Positions 1 to 11,374 of a DNA stretch of 64,000 nucleotides are shown here, piece by piece; the stretch's first letter is position 1; each line of letters begins with the position of its first letter. A program made the position numbers and the translations under genes. Source of the DNA: Roseiarcus sp963748545 (GTDB lineage Bacteria; Pseudomonadota; Alphaproteobacteria; Rhizobiales; Beijerinckiaceae); NCBI GenBank assembly GCA_963748545.1, contig CAVVJO010000029.1:1-64000 (forward strand), written 5' to 3'. A model generated the notes under the pieces. It was not told the DNA's origin and made no database searches. It worked only from the letters and a program-made list of their open reading frames with translations.

Positions 1-25
1 CGAGGTTGGTCTGCATCTGTATCAT
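1..25 (-). CDS. rplN: 50S ribosomal protein L14, N-terminal fragment cut by window edge
   Basis: The reverse strand from position 25 reads ATG then codons for M-I-Q-M-Q-T-N-L, the characteristic start of alphaproteobacterial L14. L14 follows S17 in the spc operon, which is exactly its position here, downstream of rpsQ. Only eight codons are visible; the rest lies outside the window. The 112-nt spacer between rpsQ and this start (26-137) holds no other gene. Confidence 0.85.
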
Positions 26-137
26 GGCCTGATCGCCTTTCTGTTCAGATCGGTTTCCGGCGCCTTGCGGCGGCGGACTACGCCTGAAGGGAACTCATCG
101 CCCCCGGGATAAAACGAGACGGTCGCTTTCGCGTCCG

Positions 138-383
138 TCATTCCTTCGGCGCCGCCTCGTTGATGACGATCCAGCGCTTGAGTTTCGAGATCGGCTTGGT
201 CTCCTCGATAGAGACGGTGTCGCCGACCTTCTGGGTCTTGTTCTCAACGTGCGCATGATAGTTCTTCGAGCGGCGCACGGTCTTCTTGAGCAGCGGATGA
301 GTGAAACGGCGCTCGACCTTCACGACGAGCGTCTTTTCCTGCTTGTCGCTGACAACGACCCCCTGCAAAATTCTCTTCGGCAT
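138..383 (-). CDS. rpsQ: 30S ribosomal protein S17
   Basis: An 81-residue protein of the usual S17 length, an OB-fold primary binder of 16S rRNA in the small subunit. It starts MPKRILQGVVVSDKQEKT and contains the family features VERRFTHPLYKK-like (here HPLLKK) and a VGDTVSIEETKPISK stretch. It is the last complete gene of the S10 part of this minus-strand operon, 5 nt after rpmC, and precedes the partial rplN. Co-transcription with the genes upstream is inferred from the tight spacing. Confidence 0.97.
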   Translation of the reverse strand: MPKRILQGVVVSDKQEKTLVVKVERRFTHPLLKKTVRRSKNYHAHVENKTQKVGDTVSIEETKPISKLKRWIVINEAAPKE

Positions 384-388
384 AATCT

Positions 389-607
389 CTAGTCCTCGGA
401 CTTGGCGGCGGCGCGCTTGTGCGCAGCGATCGTCTTGACACGCGCGATGTCGCGACGGACGACGCGCACCCGCGCGGTGTCCTGCAACTGGCCGCTCGCC
501 TTCTGAAAGCGCAGGTTGAACTGCTCCTTCTTCAGCTTGAGCGCCTCGTCGTTGAGTTGGTCCTCCGTCATCACGCGCAGATCGGAAAGGCGGCCAGAAT
601 TTTTCAT
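389..607 (-). CDS. rpmC: 50S ribosomal protein L29
   Basis: A 72-residue helical-hairpin protein of the large subunit near the peptide exit tunnel. The sequence shows the L29 pattern of an acidic N-terminal helix (DQLNDEALKLKKEQFNLRFQ) and a second helix with ARVRVVRRDIARVKTI. It lies between rplP (12-nt gap) and rpsQ (5-nt gap), the conserved order. Length and motifs are normal and no frameshift is seen. Confidence 0.97.
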   Translation of the reverse strand: MKNSGRLSDLRVMTEDQLNDEALKLKKEQFNLRFQKASGQLQDTARVRVVRRDIARVKTIAAHKRAAAKSED

Positions 608-619
608 CTCGCGCTCTCC

Positions 620-1033
620 TTATTCCGCGATGCGCTGTACGAAGCGGGTCTTGATGGGAAGCTTGGCCGCGGCGAGCAGGAACGCTTCGCGCGCGACGCC
701 TTCCGGCACGCCGTCGACTTCAAACATGATGCGACCAGGAGCGACGCGGGCGACCCAGAATTCCGGAGCGCCCTTGCCCTTGCCCATGCGGACTTCGATC
801 GGCTTCTTCGACACCGGCACATCTGGGAACACGCGGATCCAGACGCGGCCCGCGCGCTTCATGTGGCGGGTCAGGGCGCGGCGGGCCGCCTCGATCTGGC
901 GCGCGGTTACGCGCTCCGGCTCGAGCGCTTTCAGGCCGAACTCACCGAAATTGAGAGCGAATCCGCCCTTCGCATTGCCGTGAATCCGGCCTTTGAAGGC
1001 TTTGCGGAACTTGGTTCTCTTGGGCTGCATCAT
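620..1033 (-). CDS. rplP: 50S ribosomal protein L16
   Basis: A 137-residue protein starting MMQPKRTKFRKAFKGR and containing VWIRVFPDVPVSKKPIEVRMGKGKG, the conserved L16 core that contacts the A-site region of 23S rRNA. The double Met at the start leaves the exact first codon open by one residue. Its place between rpsC and rpmC matches the standard S10 operon. The frame is intact. Confidence 0.97.
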   Translation of the reverse strand: MMQPKRTKFRKAFKGRIHGNAKGGFALNFGEFGLKALEPERVTARQIEAARRALTRHMKRAGRVWIRVFPDVPVSKKPIEVRMGKGKGAPEFWVARVAPGRIMFEVDGVPEGVAREAFLLAAAKLPIKTRFVQRIAE

Positions 1034-1064
1034 GATCGTAGACTTTCAATGGATCCGTGAGCCG

Positions 1065-1814
1065 TCAAACCGCCTCGCGGCGGTCGCGGCCAGGCTCGCG
1101 ATCCCGCTCCCGCGGTTCGCGGCGCGGACGGTGCGTGGAGGAATGATCGGCCTCAGCCTGCCGCTTGTCCTGGGCCATCGGATCGTGCTCGAGGATTTCT
1201 CCCTTGAAGATCCAGACCTTGATCCCGCACGTGCCATACGCGGTGTGCGCGGTCGCGACGCCGTAGTCGACGTCGGCGCGCAGCGTATGCAGAGGCACAC
1301 GGCCCTCGCGATACCACTCGAGGCGGGCGATTTCCGCGCCTCCAAGACGTCCCGAGCAATTGATGCGAATGCCTTCCGCGCCCAACCGCATGGCCGACTG
1401 GACGGCGCGCTTCATCGCCCTACGGAACGCCACCCGGCGCTCAAGCTGCTGTGCGATCGACTCCGCGACCAGCGTCGCATCGATTTCCGGCTTGCGAACC
1501 TCGACGATGTTGATCGCGACCTCCGAGTTCGTCAATTTCGACACCTGCTTGCGCAGCTTGTCGATGTCGGCGCCCTTCTTGCCGATGACGACGCCCGGAC
1601 GCGCCGAGTGAATGTTGACACGGCACTTCTTGTGTGGACGCTCGATGACGATCTTGGAGATCGCCGCTTGTTTCAGACCCTTCGACAGGACTTCACGGAT
1701 CTTCATGTCCTCATGCAGGAGCTTACCGTATTCGGTCTTGTTCGAGTACCAGCGCGAATCCCACGTCCGGTTGATGCCGAGGCGCAACCCGATCGGATTG
1801 ATCTTCTGACCCAT
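1065..1814 (-). CDS. rpsC: 30S ribosomal protein S3
   Basis: A 249-residue protein with MGQKINPIGLRLGINRTWDSRW at the start, a KH domain (VVIGKKGADIDKLRKQV, about residues 75-90) and the S3 C-terminal domain with GRLGGAEIARLEWYREGRVPLHTLRADVDYG. S3 lies at the mRNA entry channel. The last 30 or so residues are strongly basic and low complexity (DHSSTHRPRREPRERDREPG), a variable tail seen in many alphaproteobacteria. It lies between rplV (12-nt gap) and rplP. Confidence 0.97.
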   Translation of the reverse strand: MGQKINPIGLRLGINRTWDSRWYSNKTEYGKLLHEDMKIREVLSKGLKQAAISKIVIERPHKKCRVNIHSARPGVVIGKKGADIDKLRKQVSKLTNSEVAINIVEVRKPEIDATLVAESIAQQLERRVAFRRAMKRAVQSAMRLGAEGIRINCSGRLGGAEIARLEWYREGRVPLHTLRADVDYGVATAHTAYGTCGIKVWIFKGEILEHDPMAQDKRQAEADHSSTHRPRREPRERDREPGRDRREAV

Positions 1815-1826
1815 AGTCGCTTCTCC

Positions 1827-2219
1827 TCAGGCCGCTTTGGCTTCGTCGGCGGCGACTTCGCGTACGACGATGGTGATGTTGGCGAACGGCTTCTCGATCC
1901 GGCCTGCCCGACCGCGAGCGCGCGGGCTAAAGCGCTTCATGACCATGTCCTTGCCGACCCAGGCCTGCGCGACGACGAGATCGTCGACGTCGAGTTCATG
2001 GTTGTTCTCGGCGTTCGCGATCGCCGACTCGAGCGCCTTCTTGACCTCGACCGAGATCCGCTTGCGCGAGAACTCGAGGTCAGCGAGCGCGGTCGCGACC
2101 TTCTTGCCGCGAATGAGCTGGGCGAGCAGGTTCAGCTTCTGCGGACTCACGCGCAGCATGCGCACGGTCGCTTTCGCCTCGTTGTCGGCCAGACGGCGCG
2201 GGTTGGCTTGCTTGGACAT
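1827..2219 (-). CDS. rplV: 50S ribosomal protein L22
   Basis: A 130-residue protein with the L22 core KLNLLAQLIRGKKVATALADLEF and the beta-hairpin end PRARGRAGRIEKPFANITIVV that lines the exit tunnel and is the usual site of macrolide-resistance changes. It lies 3 nt after rpsS in the conserved order. The N-terminal extension of about 12 residues before EAKATVRMLRVSP is common in this class. The frame is intact. Confidence 0.97.
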   Translation of the reverse strand: MSKQANPRRLADNEAKATVRMLRVSPQKLNLLAQLIRGKKVATALADLEFSRKRISVEVKKALESAIANAENNHELDVDDLVVAQAWVGKDMVMKRFSPRARGRAGRIEKPFANITIVVREVAADEAKAA

Positions 2220-2222
2220 CGG

Positions 2223-2501
2223 TTACGCCCTCTTCGCCTTCTTGTCGGCGGAATGGCCATGAAACGTCCGCGTCGGCGCAAACTCGCCGAACTTATGGCC
2301 GATCATCTCCTCGGACACGAGCACCGGAATGTGCTTGTGGCCGTTGTAAACGCCGAACGTGAGGCCCACGAACTGCGGCAGGATGGTCGAGCGACGGCTC
2401 CAGATCTTGATGATCTCTGAGCGACCCGAGCCACGCGCGGTGTCTGCCTTCTTCAACAGATAGCCGTCGACGAACGGCCCTTTCCAAATCGAACGCGTCA
2501 T
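2223..2501 (-). CDS. rpsS: 30S ribosomal protein S19
   Basis: A 92-residue protein starting MTRSIWKGPFVDGYLLKKA, with SRRSTILPQFVGLTFGVYNGHKHIPV and the basic GHKFGEFAPTRTFHGH end typical of S19. It binds 16S rRNA in the head near the A site. It lies between rplB and rplV with only 3-nt spacers on both sides, which supports translational coupling. Normal in length and sequence. Confidence 0.97.
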   Translation of the reverse strand: MTRSIWKGPFVDGYLLKKADTARGSGRSEIIKIWSRRSTILPQFVGLTFGVYNGHKHIPVLVSEEMIGHKFGEFAPTRTFHGHSADKKAKRA

Positions 2502-2504
2502 GGC

Positions 2505-3345
2505 TCAGCCCTTCTTCTTCCGCGCGTGCCGCGATGCGACGATAAACTTGTCGGTCGACTTATTGCTGCGGGTCTTGCTGCCCTTGGTCGGTTTGCCCCA
2601 AGGGCTTACCGGGTGGCGGCCGCCTGACGTCCGGCCCTCGCCGCCGCCGTGCGGATGGTCGACCGGGTTCATAGTGACGCCGCGGTTGTGCGGACGATGG
2701 CCGAGCCACCGATTACGGCCCGCCTTGCCGAGCGAAGCGTTCATATGATCCGGATTTGACACCGCGCCCACCGAAGCAAAGCACTGGCCATGGATCAGCC
2801 TCTGCTCACCTGAGCTCAGGCGGAGCGACACGTAGCCCTGGTCGCGCCCGACGATCTGCGCATAGGCGCCGGCCGAGCGCGCGATGGCGCCGCCCTTGCC
2901 GATTTTCATCTCGACGTTATGCACGATCGTGCCCACCGGAATGCTCGAAAGCGGCATCGCGTTGCCTGGCTTCACGTCGACTTGCTGGCCGGCAATCACC
3001 TCGTCGCCGACAGACAGTCGCTGGGGGGCGATGATGTAAGCCTGCTCACCATCGGCGTACTTGATCAAGCGCGATGAAACTCGTGCGATTGGGGTCGTAC
3101 TCGAGCCGCTCGACCTTCCCTACGACGTCGAACTTGCGCCGCTTGAAATCGACGATGCGGTACGACTGCTTGTGGCCGCCGCCGCGGAAGCGCACGGTCA
3201 CTCGGCCGTGGTTGTTGCGGCCGCCCTTCTCCGATTTGCCGACAGTCAACGCCTTGACCGGCTTGCCCTTGTGAAGCTCGCTGCGGTCGACGATGGCGAG
3301 CTGGCGCAGGCCCGGCGTTATCGGCTTGTAAGTCTTGAGAGCCAT
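2505..3345 (-). CDS. rplB: 50S ribosomal protein L2, one-base frameshift
   Basis: The N-terminal part (from MALKTYKPITPGLRQLAIVDRS) is read from 3345 and the C-terminal part (IKYADGEQAYIIAPQRLSVGDEV to KKKG) in another frame ending at 2505. The join falls at about 3067-3070, where an extra A/T turns the expected IALIKYADGE into IALDQVRRW and a stop. The span is 841 nt, one more than a 279-residue L2. L2 is a core peptidyl-transferase-centre protein; the MNPVDHPHGGGEGR loop with its conserved His is present. Because L2 is essential, the extra base is most likely a sequencing error. Confidence 0.95.
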
Positions 3346-3358
3346 GGTCTTGATACCT

Positions 3359-3655
3359 TCAGAGGCCGGTGGTCACGTCAATGCGATCGCCGTCGGCGAG
3401 CGTGACGATGGCCTTCTTCATGTCCTGCTGCCTGCCGCGCACGCCGCGAAACGCCTTGGTCTTGCCCTTGCGCAGAAGGGTGTTGACCGCGGTCACCTTG
3501 ACGTCGAACAGCTTCTCGATCGCAGCCTTGATCTGCGGCTTCGTGGCGTTGCGCGCGACCTTGAACACGAACTGGTTGTTTTCCGACGCAATCGTCGCCT
3601 TTTCCGTGATCACGGGCGCGACAATGGTGTCGTAATGGCGAGCGTCCTTGATCAT
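3359..3655 (-). CDS. rplW: 50S ribosomal protein L23
   Basis: A 98-residue protein starting MIKDARHYDTIVAPVITEKA, the usual L23 start, with the core QPQIKAAIEKLF-like stretch (here KPQIKAAIEKLFDVKV). L23 sits at the tunnel exit and docks trigger factor and SRP. Its ATG overlaps the rplD stop as ATGA (3652-3655). A longer reading frame runs into it from upstream only because rplD is frameshifted, so the start is set at 3655 by homology. Confidence 0.96.
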   Translation of the reverse strand: MIKDARHYDTIVAPVITEKATIASENNQFVFKVARNATKPQIKAAIEKLFDVKVTAVNTLLRKGKTKAFRGVRGRQQDMKKAIVTLADGDRIDVTTGL

Positions 3656-4282
3656 TTGAACCGCGCCTCCAGCGCTTCGAGGGCGCTCTTGGTCAGCACA
3701 AGCTTCTCGCGGCGCATGATGTCGTAGACATTGATTCCTTGGATCGGCAGGACGTCGATGTGGGGAAGGTTGCGCGCGGCCACGGCGAACTTCTCCTGCA
3801 CCTGTACCCCACCGATGATCAACGCGTTGCCGATCGCAGCCTTGGCGAAAGAGTTCGCGCAAAACCTTGGTCTTGCCCTCCTCGAGCTCCGCCTTCTCCC
3901 ACACGACCAATCCGCCGGCGCGAAACTTCGCTGACAGGGCGTGGCGCAGCGCCAGCGCGCGCACTTTCTTCGGCAGGTCGTGCTCGTGACTCCGAAGAAC
4001 CGGCCCCATAGCCCGACCGCCGCCGCGGAACTGGGGCACGCGTGCCGAGCCGTGGCGAGCGCCGCCCGTGCCCTTCTGCTTGTACATCTTCTTGCCGGTG
4101 CGATGGATGTCCGCGCGACCAAGCGTCTTGTGGTCGCCGGCCTGGCGCTTGGCGAGCTGCCAGCGCACCATGCGCGCGATGAGATCGGCGCGCGGCTCAA
4201 GACCGAAGATCGCGTCGTCGAGTTCTAGCGAGCCCGCCGACGCTCCGTCTATCGACGTCATGTCGAATTTCATGACCGTCAT
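3652..4282 (-). CDS. rplD: 50S ribosomal protein L4, one-base frameshift
   Basis: The N-terminal two-thirds (MTVMKFDMTSIDGASAGSL through KVLRELF, with the MYKQKGTGGARHGS extended loop that reaches the tunnel) is in one frame. The C-terminal third (FAKAAIGNALIIGG to EALEARFK) is in another, ending at 3652. The break lies in the AAA run at 3848-3850, where one base too many is present; the span is 631 nt, one more than a 209-residue protein. L4 is essential, so a sequencing insertion is the likely cause. Confidence 0.95.
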
Positions 4283-5001
4283 TCTCCCTTCGGCGCTTCG
4301 GCCGGCGCGGCCTCAGAAGCCGCTTCGTGAATTCGGAATTTGCCGGGAATCGGCGCATCCTTCGGCAACGGCTTCTTCACCGAATCGCGCACGGAGATCC
4401 AGCCGCCGGCGTTGCCCGGCACCGCGCCCTGAACGAGAATCAAACCGCGTTCGACGTCCGTCTGCACAACGCGCAGGTTCTGGGTCGTCACTTGATCGAC
4501 GCCCATGTGGCCGGCCATCTTCTTGTTCTTCCAGGTCTTGCCGGGGTCCTGACGTCCGCCGGTAGAGCCGTGCGACCGGTGGGAGATCGACACGCCGTGG
4601 GTCGCGCGCAACCCACCGAAGTTCCAGCGCTTCATCGGACCGGCGAAGCCCTTGCCGATCGTCACACCGGTGACATCGACATATTGTCCAACGGTGAAAT
4701 GATCAGCGGTGATCTCCGCCCCTACCGGAATGAGCTTGTCCTCCGCGACGCGGAACTCGGCCAGTCTCATCTTCGGTTCGACATGCGCGATCGCGAAACG
4801 CCCGCGTTCGGCCTTGGACACGTTCTTGACCTTGGCCTTGCCGATGCCGAGCTGGAGGGCGGTATAGCCGTTCTTTTCCTGCGTGCGATGAGCCACGACC
4901 TGACAGCCCTCGACTTGGAGGACGGTGACCGGAACGTGCTCACCCGCGTCGGTGAAGATCCGGGACATGCCCAGCTTCTTTGCAATGATGCCTGAACGCA
5001 T
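4279..5001 (-). CDS. rplC: 50S ribosomal protein L3
   Basis: A 240-residue protein starting MRSGIIAKKLGMSRIFTDAGEHVPVTVLQ with the L3 hallmark GVTIGKGFAGPMKRWNFGGLRATHGVSISHRSHGSTGGRQDPG. The Gln in this loop is the usual methylation target of PrmB. A Pro/Ala/Glu-rich tail of about 15 residues (EAASEAAPAEAPKGE) is an alphaproteobacterial feature. Its stop overlaps the rplD start by 4 nt (4279-4282). Confidence 0.97.
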   Translation of the reverse strand: MRSGIIAKKLGMSRIFTDAGEHVPVTVLQVEGCQVVAHRTQEKNGYTALQLGIGKAKVKNVSKAERGRFAIAHVEPKMRLAEFRVAEDKLIPVGAEITADHFTVGQYVDVTGVTIGKGFAGPMKRWNFGGLRATHGVSISHRSHGSTGGRQDPGKTWKNKKMAGHMGVDQVTTQNLRVVQTDVERGLILVQGAVPGNAGGWISVRDSVKKPLPKDAPIPGKFRIHEAASEAAPAEAPKGE

Positions 5002-5059
5002 TGGCGTTTATCCTTCGAGGGCGCTTGCGGGAGGAGCCGCAGAGGCGCCTCGTAAATCC

Positions 5060-5368
<309 letters not shown>

Positions 5369-5434
5369 TCTTTCAAATCCTTGCCGGCGCAGGCGGGGCG
5401 AAAGCCGCCCCGCCTTTTTCGCAGGTCGTGAGCC

Positions 5435-6625
<1,191 letters not shown>

Positions 6626-6672
6626 AACGAACTCCTTTTCGAGGCCTTACCTTCAACGCCGGGCGACGCGCC

Positions 6673-8748
<2,076 letters not shown>

Positions 8749-8777
8749 GGTCCTGATCCCGGTCCTGTGAAGGCCGC

Positions 8778-9248
8778 TTACCAGCGGTAGTGCGCGAAGG
8801 CGCGGTTGGCTTCCGCCATGCGGTGCGTGTCCTCGCGCTTCTTCACCGCGGCGCCGCGATTATTAGAAGCGTCCAGCAACTCCGCCGAGAGGCGATCGAC
8901 CATGGTCTTGTCGTTGCGGTCACGCGCCGCCGAAATGATCCAGCGGATCGCCAACGCCTGACGGCGGTCGGTCCGCACTTCGACCGGAACCTGATAGGTC
9001 GCGCCGCCAACGCGGCGAGAGCGCACCTCGACAGCCGGCGCCACGTTCTCGAGCGCCTGCTTGAACACCGCCAGCGGATCGCTCTTGGCCTTCGCCTCGA
9101 CGCTGTCGAGGGCGCCATAAACGATACGCTCGGCGACCGACTTCTTGCCCTCGTACATGATGGTGTTCATGAACTTGGCGACAATGACGTCACCGTATTT
9201 GGCGTCAGGGATGATCTCACGCTTTTCAGCGCTGTGCCGGCGGGACAT
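8778..9248 (-). CDS. rpsG: 30S ribosomal protein S7
   Basis: A 156-residue protein starting MSRRHSAEKREIIPDAKYGD with the conserved VAKFMNTIMYEGKKSVAERIVYGAL and the C-terminal KKREDTHRMAEANRAFAHYRW. S7 nucleates assembly of the 30S head and is the translational autoregulator of the str operon in enterobacteria; whether that applies here cannot be told. It follows rpsL by 26 nt. Confidence 0.98.
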   Translation of the reverse strand: MSRRHSAEKREIIPDAKYGDVIVAKFMNTIMYEGKKSVAERIVYGALDSVEAKAKSDPLAVFKQALENVAPAVEVRSRRVGGATYQVPVEVRTDRRQALAIRWIISAARDRNDKTMVDRLSAELLDASNNRGAAVKKREDTHRMAEANRAFAHYRW

Positions 9249-9274
9249 GGCCTGCTCCTAATCCTGAATTCTGA

Positions 9275-9646
9275 TCACTTCGGCCGCTTGGCGCCGTACT
9301 TCGAACGGCGCTGCTTGCGGTCCTTCACGCCCTGCGTGTCGAGCACGCCGCGCAGAATGTGGTAGCGCACGCCAGGCAGATCCTTCACGCGACCGCCGCG
9401 GATCATGACAACCGAGTGCTCCTGAAGATTGTGACCCTCGCCGGGGATGTAGCCAATGACCTCGAAGCCGTTGGTGAGGCGGACCTTGGCAACCTTGCGA
9501 AGCGCCGAATTCGGCTTCTTCGGCGTCGTGGTGTAGACGCGTGTGCAGACGCCGCGCTTCTGCGGGCTTGCCTGAAGGTGGCGAGCCTTTTCGCGGTAGG
9601 TCTTCGGTTGCCGCGGTTTGCGGATCAACTGGCTAATCGTCGGCAT
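9275..9646 (-). CDS. rpsL: 30S ribosomal protein S12
   Basis: A 123-residue decoding-centre protein starting MPTISQLIRKPRQPK. The KKPNSALRKVAKVRL segment has the Lys that changes in streptomycin resistance (wild-type KPNS here), and the second site GVRYHILRGVLDTQGVKDRKQRRSKYG is present. It is the first gene of the str-S10 operon; the operon promoter is expected in the 500-nt region upstream (higher coordinates). Confidence 0.98.
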   Translation of the reverse strand: MPTISQLIRKPRQPKTYREKARHLQASPQKRGVCTRVYTTTPKKPNSALRKVAKVRLTNGFEVIGYIPGEGHNLQEHSVVMIRGGRVKDLPGVRYHILRGVLDTQGVKDRKQRRSKYGAKRPK

Positions 9647-10160
9647 GTCGAGCCCTTAATTTCCCGTGTCCATTCGCCTGGCCTCGCGGCCGGTCAGAAA
9701 TTCTTCGCCCATAGCAGGGCGCGCTTTGAGCAACGCGCGAAACCAACAGCGCCGACAAACCCTTGTCGGGTTCGGGCGCCGCCGCGAGCAGAGGAACACG
9801 GGCGAGCCCGCGATCATGCCAAACAGAACCGGCCCCATTGGGGCCGGATATGGCTCGTCGATGATATCGTCAGTGTTTAGAGCCGGTAGGTACCGGACGC
9901 GTCGTCCCGTACAGCGAAGCCCTACGACCTGTCGAAAGCGTGCGGAACATATTCGGCGCGTTCGCCACCGTCAACCCCTTTTTTCCGGTCCGGCCACTGC
10001 CACCCGAGCTTTGTGTCGAGGTTCGCGAATGGACGAGGCAAGCCGCGGATGCGCGGAGCGCTAAGCCGACCTGGCCAATTGGTTCTTGCCTGGACCCGCA
10101 AAAGAGGTTAGACGCCACGCGATCATTCCGGGCGTCGCTTTTTGCCGCGTCCCGGAATTC
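9647..10160. other. Intergenic region upstream of rpsL
   Basis: About 510 nt separate rpsL (minus) from the tRNA gene (plus). No reading frame here resembles a known protein. It should contain the str operon promoter and leader on the minus strand, but no convincing -35/-10 pair stands out by eye. It holds the GC hairpin listed at 9829-9847 and a weaker inverted repeat (GACGCC 10111-10116 / GGCGTC 10131-10136) followed by five T (10139-10143), which could end plus-strand transcription just ahead of the tRNA. Confidence 0.5.
9829..9847 (-). terminator. GC-rich hairpin in the str operon leader region
   Basis: A perfect 8-bp inverted repeat CCGGCCCC / GGGGCCGG with a 3-nt loop. Read on the minus strand it is followed by TTCTGTTT, a modest U-rich tract, so it could be a terminator of upstream transcription or a leader attenuator about 180 nt before rpsL. 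The tract is too poor in U for a confident call. Confidence 0.4.
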
Positions 10161-10237
10161 GCGCCCGTAGCTCAGCTGGATAGAGCACCAGACTACGAAT
10201 TTGGGGGTCAGGAGTTCGAATCTCTTCGGGCGCGCCA
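10161..10237 (+). tRNA. tRNA-Arg (anticodon ACG)
   Basis: A full cloverleaf can be drawn. The acceptor arm GCGCCCG (10161-10167) pairs with CGGGCGC (10227-10233). The D arm is in TAGCTCAGCTGGATAGAGC, the anticodon stem is CCAGA/TTTGG with loop CTACGAA, and the T arm has GTTCGAATC. The anticodon ACG is at 10195-10197, giving Arg (CGN, with A34 normally edited to inosine). CCA is encoded at 10235-10237. No other tRNA or rRNA gene is seen nearby. Confidence 0.95.
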
Positions 10238-10309
10238 GTTATTTCGATAACTTACTGATAAGTTGCCGTTCTAAATCCGGCCGGAGACTGAGGCCGGCCG
10301 CGCTTCAAG

Positions 10310-11149
10310 TCAGCCCGGCCGGTCGCCGAGGATGGCTGCGCGCGCCATCACGCGGGTCTCCGGCAGATAATCGAGCGTCGCGTAATGCGTGCTGAGCCGA
10401 TTGTCCCAGAAGGCCAGGTCGCCCAGCTTCCAGCGCCACCGCACGGTGTATTCAGGCTTGGAAAGATGGGCGAGTAGGAAGGCGAGCAGCGCGTCGCTCT
10501 CCTTGGGATTCAATTCGAGTATGCGCGAGGTGAAGCCCTCGTTGACGAAGAGGCCGCGCCGGCCGTCCTCGATCGTGCGCACGACTGGATGGAGCACTGG
10601 CGGATTGGCGGCGACGGCCCGCTCCCACGAGGCCTTGCGCTCGCCGACGCCCCAGAGATGGCGGCGGAAGCCATGCTGGAAGTCATGTTCGGCGTTCAGA
10701 CCGTCAACCAGGCGGCGGATCGGCTCGGAGAGCCCCTCGTAGGCCGCCACCGTCGAGGACCAGAGTGTGTCGCCACCGTTCGGGGGCAGCCGCTTCGGCG
10801 TCAGCACTGCGCCGAACGGCGGCGTCTCGATGAAGGTCACGTCGGTGTGCCAGTTGTCGTTGTCGGGCAGCGAGTCCGCGCGCGTTTCGATCAGCGTGAT
10901 CTCTGGAATTCCCTCGACCGTGGGATAGACCGGATGAACGTGCAGCTTGCCGAAGCGGCTGGCGAAATCTCGCTGCGCCTCGGGCGTCACCGCCTGGTTC
11001 TCGAAGAACAGCACGTGCCGTTCGGCGACCGCCGCCCTGAGGTTCGCGATCGCGCGGTCCGACAGCGGGCGGGAGAGATCGATCCCCGAGACGAGGCCGC
11101 CGATGGCGGGCGTGAGCGGGGCGACTACGAAATCGGTGTTGGTGGTCAT
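10310..11149 (-). CDS. tauD: Taurine/sulfonate 2-oxoglutarate dioxygenase (TauD/TfdA family)
   Basis: A 279-residue Fe(II)/2OG dioxygenase that releases sulfite from taurine or a related sulfonate in the cytoplasm. The metal triad is visible as HTDVTF (HxD) and the distal His in FWDNRLSTHYA, followed by the 2OG-binding Arg in the TRVMARAAI end. The start at 11149 (MTTNTDFVVAPL) is preferred; the frame is open 18 codons further but that part is not family-like. It lies opposite tauABC, whose products import the substrate. Substrate preference within the TauD family cannot be settled by eye. Confidence 0.88.
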   Translation of the reverse strand: MTTNTDFVVAPLTPAIGGLVSGIDLSRPLSDRAIANLRAAVAERHVLFFENQAVTPEAQRDFASRFGKLHVHPVYPTVEGIPEITLIETRADSLPDNDNWHTDVTFIETPPFGAVLTPKRLPPNGGDTLWSSTVAAYEGLSEPIRRLVDGLNAEHDFQHGFRRHLWGVGERKASWERAVAANPPVLHPVVRTIEDGRRGLFVNEGFTSRILELNPKESDALLAFLLAHLSKPEYTVRWRWKLGDLAFWDNRLSTHYATLDYLPETRVMARAAILGDRPG

Positions 11150-11374
11150 GGGGTGTTCAGCCTTCGAAAGATGGGGCGCGCCGGACGCGCTGAGCGAGCC
11201 CACGAAGGAGAGCCTATGGTGATTTATACATCTTGTCTATTAACTTACTTGACTGATGAGCCTGGGGATGCTCTTCATGGTTCGTCGCGGCTTCGATCCT
11301 CGGCGGCCCGGCACGTGAACCGCTCTCCCTCCCCGGGCTCGCGCGCCGGGCCAAATCAAAAGGATTGATTCATC

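Noticed and set aside
993..2420. Long plus-strand open frame (475 codons) opposite rpsC and rplV
   Set aside because: It is the mirror of highly conserved ribosomal genes; the Arg/Asp/Leu-rich translation has no family features. Similar antisense frames at 5630-6727, 7672-8247, 45283-46875 and 56324-57706 are explained by high GC and codon bias.
10161..10237. tRNA-Arg as an integration site for the accessory region
   Set aside because: No integrase gene and no repeated copy of the tRNA 3' end could be found up to the photosynthesis genes, so an island attachment site is not supported.
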